A stretch of DNA of 16,896 bases from Bacillota bacterium (lineage in GTDB: Bacteria > Bacillota > Clostridia > Lachnospirales > Lachnospiraceae). A program made the translations under genes and the position numbers. The stretch is from assembly GCA_023411225.1 (NCBI GenBank), contig JAEYPA010000029.1, forward strand, positions 1 to 16,896, written 5' to 3'. The notes beneath the pieces are model-generated. The model had not been told where the DNA came from. It did not search any database and saw only the letters and a list, made by a program, of their open reading frames with translations. Shown here in pieces: positions 14,603 to 16,896 of this stretch. Position 1 is the stretch's first letter; each line of letters opens with the position of its first letter.

Positions 14603-15395
14603 TAGTAAGATACCCTCCTAAGCATTGATAACCCTTACGGATCACCCATACGAATAGTTTCTCTAAGCATACACTACATATGATGATTACAATTGTCCAA
14701 GCAAACACCACATTTGTGTCATAATAAAGCTTGGCATTGTATAGCGATGCTCCAATGGAATCTTTAGGAATTCCTATTACTTCTGCTGCAATTCCTGCCT
14801 TCCAACAAAGTCCAAGGGAAAGCGTACTAGCAACAATCAGATATGGCATAAGACTAGGTAAATATATGTAGCGGATTTTTTTTCTCAACGAGAGGCGAAA
14901 AATCTGGCTCATTTCTAACATTTCCTTTTGTACCTGACAGAGTCCCTGATAAACATTGCTATAGATTACAGGAAACACCATAAGAAAAGAAGTTACTACA
15001 ACCAGATAAGAGGATCCAACCCAGATTAGAACCAATATGATAAAAGAAGCAACGGGAGTGGCTTTTATTACAGATACAATCGGTTTTAACAGATAGGATA
15101 TGAACTCCAGTTTATAGGCTAAGATAGCAAAGCAAATTCCTAAAAAAAGTCCGGTAAAGAATCCGCCCAGTATTCTTCCCATAGAGACTAAAAGTTCCAG
15201 GTAAAACTCTCCGGTCTTCATCATGTCAAGTAAAGTAGTAAGGACCAGTATGGGAGATATCAACAGTATTGTATTGTGAATGATCCTGCTAGCTATTTCC
15301 CAAATAATAAGCCAAAAGCATATGGAAATAAACCCATATGCTTTTGTTTTCTTTAGCTTAACAGGGCCAATATTAAGATATCCTGTATTTTTCAT
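14577..15395 (-). CDS. ABC transporter permease, NitT/TauT type
   Basis: A 272-residue inner-membrane permease of the nitrate/sulfonate/taurine import class, with about six hydrophobic helices (first at about 20-40). The cytoplasmic EAA loop that docks on the ATPase is EMSQIFR...IYLP (about 161-180). It keeps the spacing E-x5-(G)-x9-I-x-L-P, but the conserved Gly is Arg167. KATPVASFIILVLIWVG is typical of the family. The start is the ATG at 15395, preceded by AGGTGG; a GTG nine bases earlier overlaps that site. It starts 36 bases after the substrate-binding lipoprotein and overlaps the ATPase gene by 26 bases. Confidence 0.9.
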   Translation of the reverse strand: MKNTGYLNIGPVKLKKTKAYGFISICFWLIIWEIASRIIHNTILLISPILVLTTLLDMMKTGEFYLELLVSMGRILGGFFTGLFLGICFAILAYKLEFISYLLKPIVSVIKATPVASFIILVLIWVGSSYLVVVTSFLMVFPVIYSNVYQGLCQVQKEMLEMSQIFRLSLRKKIRYIYLPSLMPYLIVASTLSLGLCWKAGIAAEVIGIPKDSIGASLYNAKLYYDTNVVFAWTIVIIICSVCLEKLFVWVIRKGYQCLGGYLTNDRTKKGM

Positions 15396-15431
15396 TTGCC
15401 CCACCTATTTTTCTAATAGTATCTACTATTT

Positions 15432-16487
15432 TCATTCAAGATAAAAATTATCATCTGGAAGTGTCCCACCAATACTCTTTGGATTTGCACTATTAAGTAC
15501 AGATAAAAATCCAGACAACTTACTCTTCATCTCATTACCAGTAATACAGGTAATATTACATTTTGGAATTGCTTTTTTTGCAACTGCAGCTGGAACAATA
15601 TTGTATTTCTCACATAAAGCAGCAGCCTCAGACACATTTGCATTTACCCAATCTGCAGATTCTTTATATTTCGCCATAAACTCATTAAATGCATCTTTAT
15701 TAGCTTCTAAAAAGTCTTTTCTTACTACTGTTACAGCAGTTACCATGCTTGAGCCATCTTTTGCTACCTTATTCCATTCCTCCGAGAGATTTATAACTGC
15801 GTGTATCTTATCATTCTTCGCAGAAGCTGTGGTTACATATGGTTCAGGTAACATCGCTATGGCATTATCTGAATTCTTCAACATTGCAACTACCTCAGTA
15901 GACTCTGATTTATATTCAATGGTAACATCCTTAGAAGGATCAATCCCATTTTCAGTCAACACATAGTTTAATGCATACTCAGGAGTTGTTCCTTTTCCTG
16001 TGGCATAAATAGTTTTTCCCTTTAAATCTGCAACAGATTTAATACTGTCACCGGTTTCTACTACGTAAAGCACACCCAATGTATTAATTGCAGCAACTTT
16101 TACATTTTGTTTTGTCTTCTGATATAGGACACTGGCCAGATTACATGGTATCAAAGCGACATCCACATCTCCTTTTATGATGCCTGCTGCAATCTCATCC
16201 GCAGTTCCGTGAATCGTAACGTTATATTTGTCTGTAGTAGTACATGCTTCACTATCTTTCATTAGCTTTGTAATACCCATGGTAGTAGGTCCCTTCAGGC
16301 TATGAATACGAAAATTCACAGGCTCCCTATCAGTTTTTGGGGATGCGTTTGCATCTGCGGTAGCAGAAGCAGTTGCAGTCACCTTTGGACCGGGTTGGGT
16401 CTCATCTTTTTTATTGTTACTTCCACAAGCACTTAGCACCATAGAAAGTACCAACATAAGTAAAACTCCTTTTGAAACTCTTTTCAT
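15432..16487 (-). CDS. Substrate-binding lipoprotein of a NitT/TauT-type ABC importer
   Basis: A 351-residue solute-binding lipoprotein of the NMT1/SsuA/ThiY-like class. The signal peptide MKRVSKGVLLMLVLSMVLSA is followed by Cys21 in the lipobox LSAC, so it is anchored to the outer face of the membrane. A low-complexity Ala/Thr/Ser linker (about 30-52) precedes the binding lobes. Family-like stretches include GDVDVALIPCNLASVLYQK, VADLKGKTIYATGKGTTPEY and MLKNSDNAIAMLPEPYVTTA. The ATG follows AGAGGA by seven bases. It is the first gene of the operon with permease and ATPase. Related proteins bind sulfonates, nitrate, thiamine precursors or other small compounds; nothing here decides which. Confidence 0.92.
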   Translation of the reverse strand: MKRVSKGVLLMLVLSMVLSACGSNNKKDETQPGPKVTATASATADANASPKTDREPVNFRIHSLKGPTTMGITKLMKDSEACTTTDKYNVTIHGTADEIAAGIIKGDVDVALIPCNLASVLYQKTKQNVKVAAINTLGVLYVVETGDSIKSVADLKGKTIYATGKGTTPEYALNYVLTENGIDPSKDVTIEYKSESTEVVAMLKNSDNAIAMLPEPYVTTASAKNDKIHAVINLSEEWNKVAKDGSSMVTAVTVVRKDFLEANKDAFNEFMAKYKESADWVNANVSEAAALCEKYNIVPAAVAKKAIPKCNITCITGNEMKSKLSGFLSVLNSANPKSIGGTLPDDNFYLE

Positions 16488-16535
16488 TACTTCATCCTCT
16501 TTCTGTTGTTTATATGATATCCATCTTATATGTAA

Positions 16536-16584
16536 TCCTTTACCGTATATTCGGTAAAGGAACCGGACTAATTACTCTCCGGTT
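16536..16584 (-). promoter_or_regulatory. Two adjacent hairpins upstream of the ABC importer operon
   Basis: The 114-base gap between miaB and the lipoprotein gene holds two perfect inverted repeats. TCCTTTACCG (16536-16545) pairs with CGGTAAAGGA (16552-16561) around six bases. AACCGGA (16561-16567) pairs with TCCGGTT (16578-16584) around ten bases. They abut and share one base. No T run follows on the minus strand, so terminator function is doubtful, and no clear -35/-10 pair is seen in the gap. They may be a transcription-factor site, an RNA leader of the importer operon, or a barrier to miaB read-through. Confidence 0.6.
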
Positions 16585-16602
16585 ATGGATAAGCTACCTA
16601 TC

Positions 16603-16896
16603 TTATACAAGCTGCCCAAGATAATAAAATCCTTTTGCCTGCTTTAAATGAACATTCACAATAGAACCAATCATGGATTCATTTCCAGAAAAATGTACCA
16701 AAAGATTATTAGCAAGTCTTCCTGTCATATAGCCTTCCTCGTGATCATTAATACCTTCCACAAGAACTGGCATGGTTCTACCTTCTAGTTTCTGACACTC
16801 ATCCGCAGCAATATGTTGAACCTCTTTAAGCAACCTGTCAAAACGATCCTTTATTACTTCCTCTGAAACTTGATTTTCCATGACAGCAGCAGGCGT
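16603..16896 (-). CDS. miaB: tRNA methylthiotransferase MiaB, C-terminal part (cut by window edge)
   Basis: The last 97 codons of a radical SAM methylthiotransferase that converts i6A37 to ms2i6A37 in tRNAs reading UNN codons. The frame is open to the window edge and begins TPAAVMENQVSEEVIKDRF, matching the conserved GTPAA-x-M-x-x-Q segment of MiaB. A TRAM RNA-binding domain follows (GRTMPVLVEGINDHEEGYMTGRLANNLLVHFSG...IGSIVNVHLKQAKGFYYLG). The radical SAM and N-terminal domains lie outside. MiaB is favoured over RimO or MtaB because of the TPAA/MENQV context. It precedes the ABC importer genes on the same strand. Confidence 0.9.
   Translation of the reverse strand, partial: TPAAVMENQVSEEVIKDRFDRLLKEVQHIAADECQKLEGRTMPVLVEGINDHEEGYMTGRLANNLLVHFSGNESMIGSIVNVHLKQAKGFYYLGQLV

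Noticed and set aside
15601..15966. Plus-strand reading frame inside the substrate-binding protein gene
   Set aside because: It is opposite a well-supported lipoprotein gene, has no ribosome binding site, and no recognisable protein.
16536..16584. TPP or other named riboswitch ahead of the importer
   Set aside because: I could not find the conserved core sequences of TPP, FMN, SAM or cobalamin riboswitches; only two simple hairpins are seen.
16536..16584. Terminator of miaB
   Set aside because: The stems are good but no T run follows on the minus strand, so a regulatory reading is kept open instead.

Overview
The window is a low-GC, gene-dense chromosomal segment from an anaerobic Firmicute. 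Strong AGGAGG-type ribosome binding sites, near-consensus sigma-A promoters, an N-terminally extended L27 next to its Prp protease, and the radical-SAM/RNase G/L21-L27 gene order all point to Clostridia. Lachnospiraceae (Lachnoclostridium-like) is the best guess, but the species cannot be fixed from this stretch. Most genes lie on the minus strand; only tyrS and the following zinc-ribbon gene are on plus. No tRNA, rRNA, CRISPR array, insertion sequence or phage gene was seen, and no gene-free gap exceeds about 200 bases.

Read along the minus strand, the left half (1-8222) holds four transcription blocks. (a) A lone membrane-anchored hypothetical gene (7410-8222) ends in a strong terminator. 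(b) A promoter partly inside that terminator drives a three-gene operon: a TIGR03960-type radical SAM protein, a TIGR03936-type radical SAM-linked protein starting at an overlapping TTG, and a short RNase E/G. It ends at a symmetrical terminator (3437-3485). (c) A ROK-family repressor and a MATE exporter form an accessory two-gene operon. Its promoter contains a perfect palindrome and its 5' leader contains a 13-bp tandem repeat. (d) The rplU-prp-rpmA ribosomal operon has its own consensus promoter and a leader in the place of the L21 leader. Block (c) sits inside what is in many clostridia a continuous rng-rplU-prp-rpmA neighbourhood.

In the middle, tyrS (no T-box) and a zinc-ribbon/two-TM protein run rightward and converge on a SWIM/SNF2 helicase gene through a shared terminator. 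On the right (minus strand) a NitT/TauT-type ABC importer (lipoprotein, permease, ATPase) lies downstream of the 3' part of miaB. Two strong hairpins lie between miaB and the importer genes.

The most unusual structure is a perfect 24-bp inverted repeat (13924-13992) between the ABC operon and the SNF2 gene. One arm carries the SNF2 ribosome binding site, and the opposite arm carries a perfect extended -10 that would start transcription in the loop. This geometry would keep SNF2 silent on read-through RNA but translatable from its own promoter. I found no clearly new multi-gene system; the noteworthy signals are mostly regulatory.
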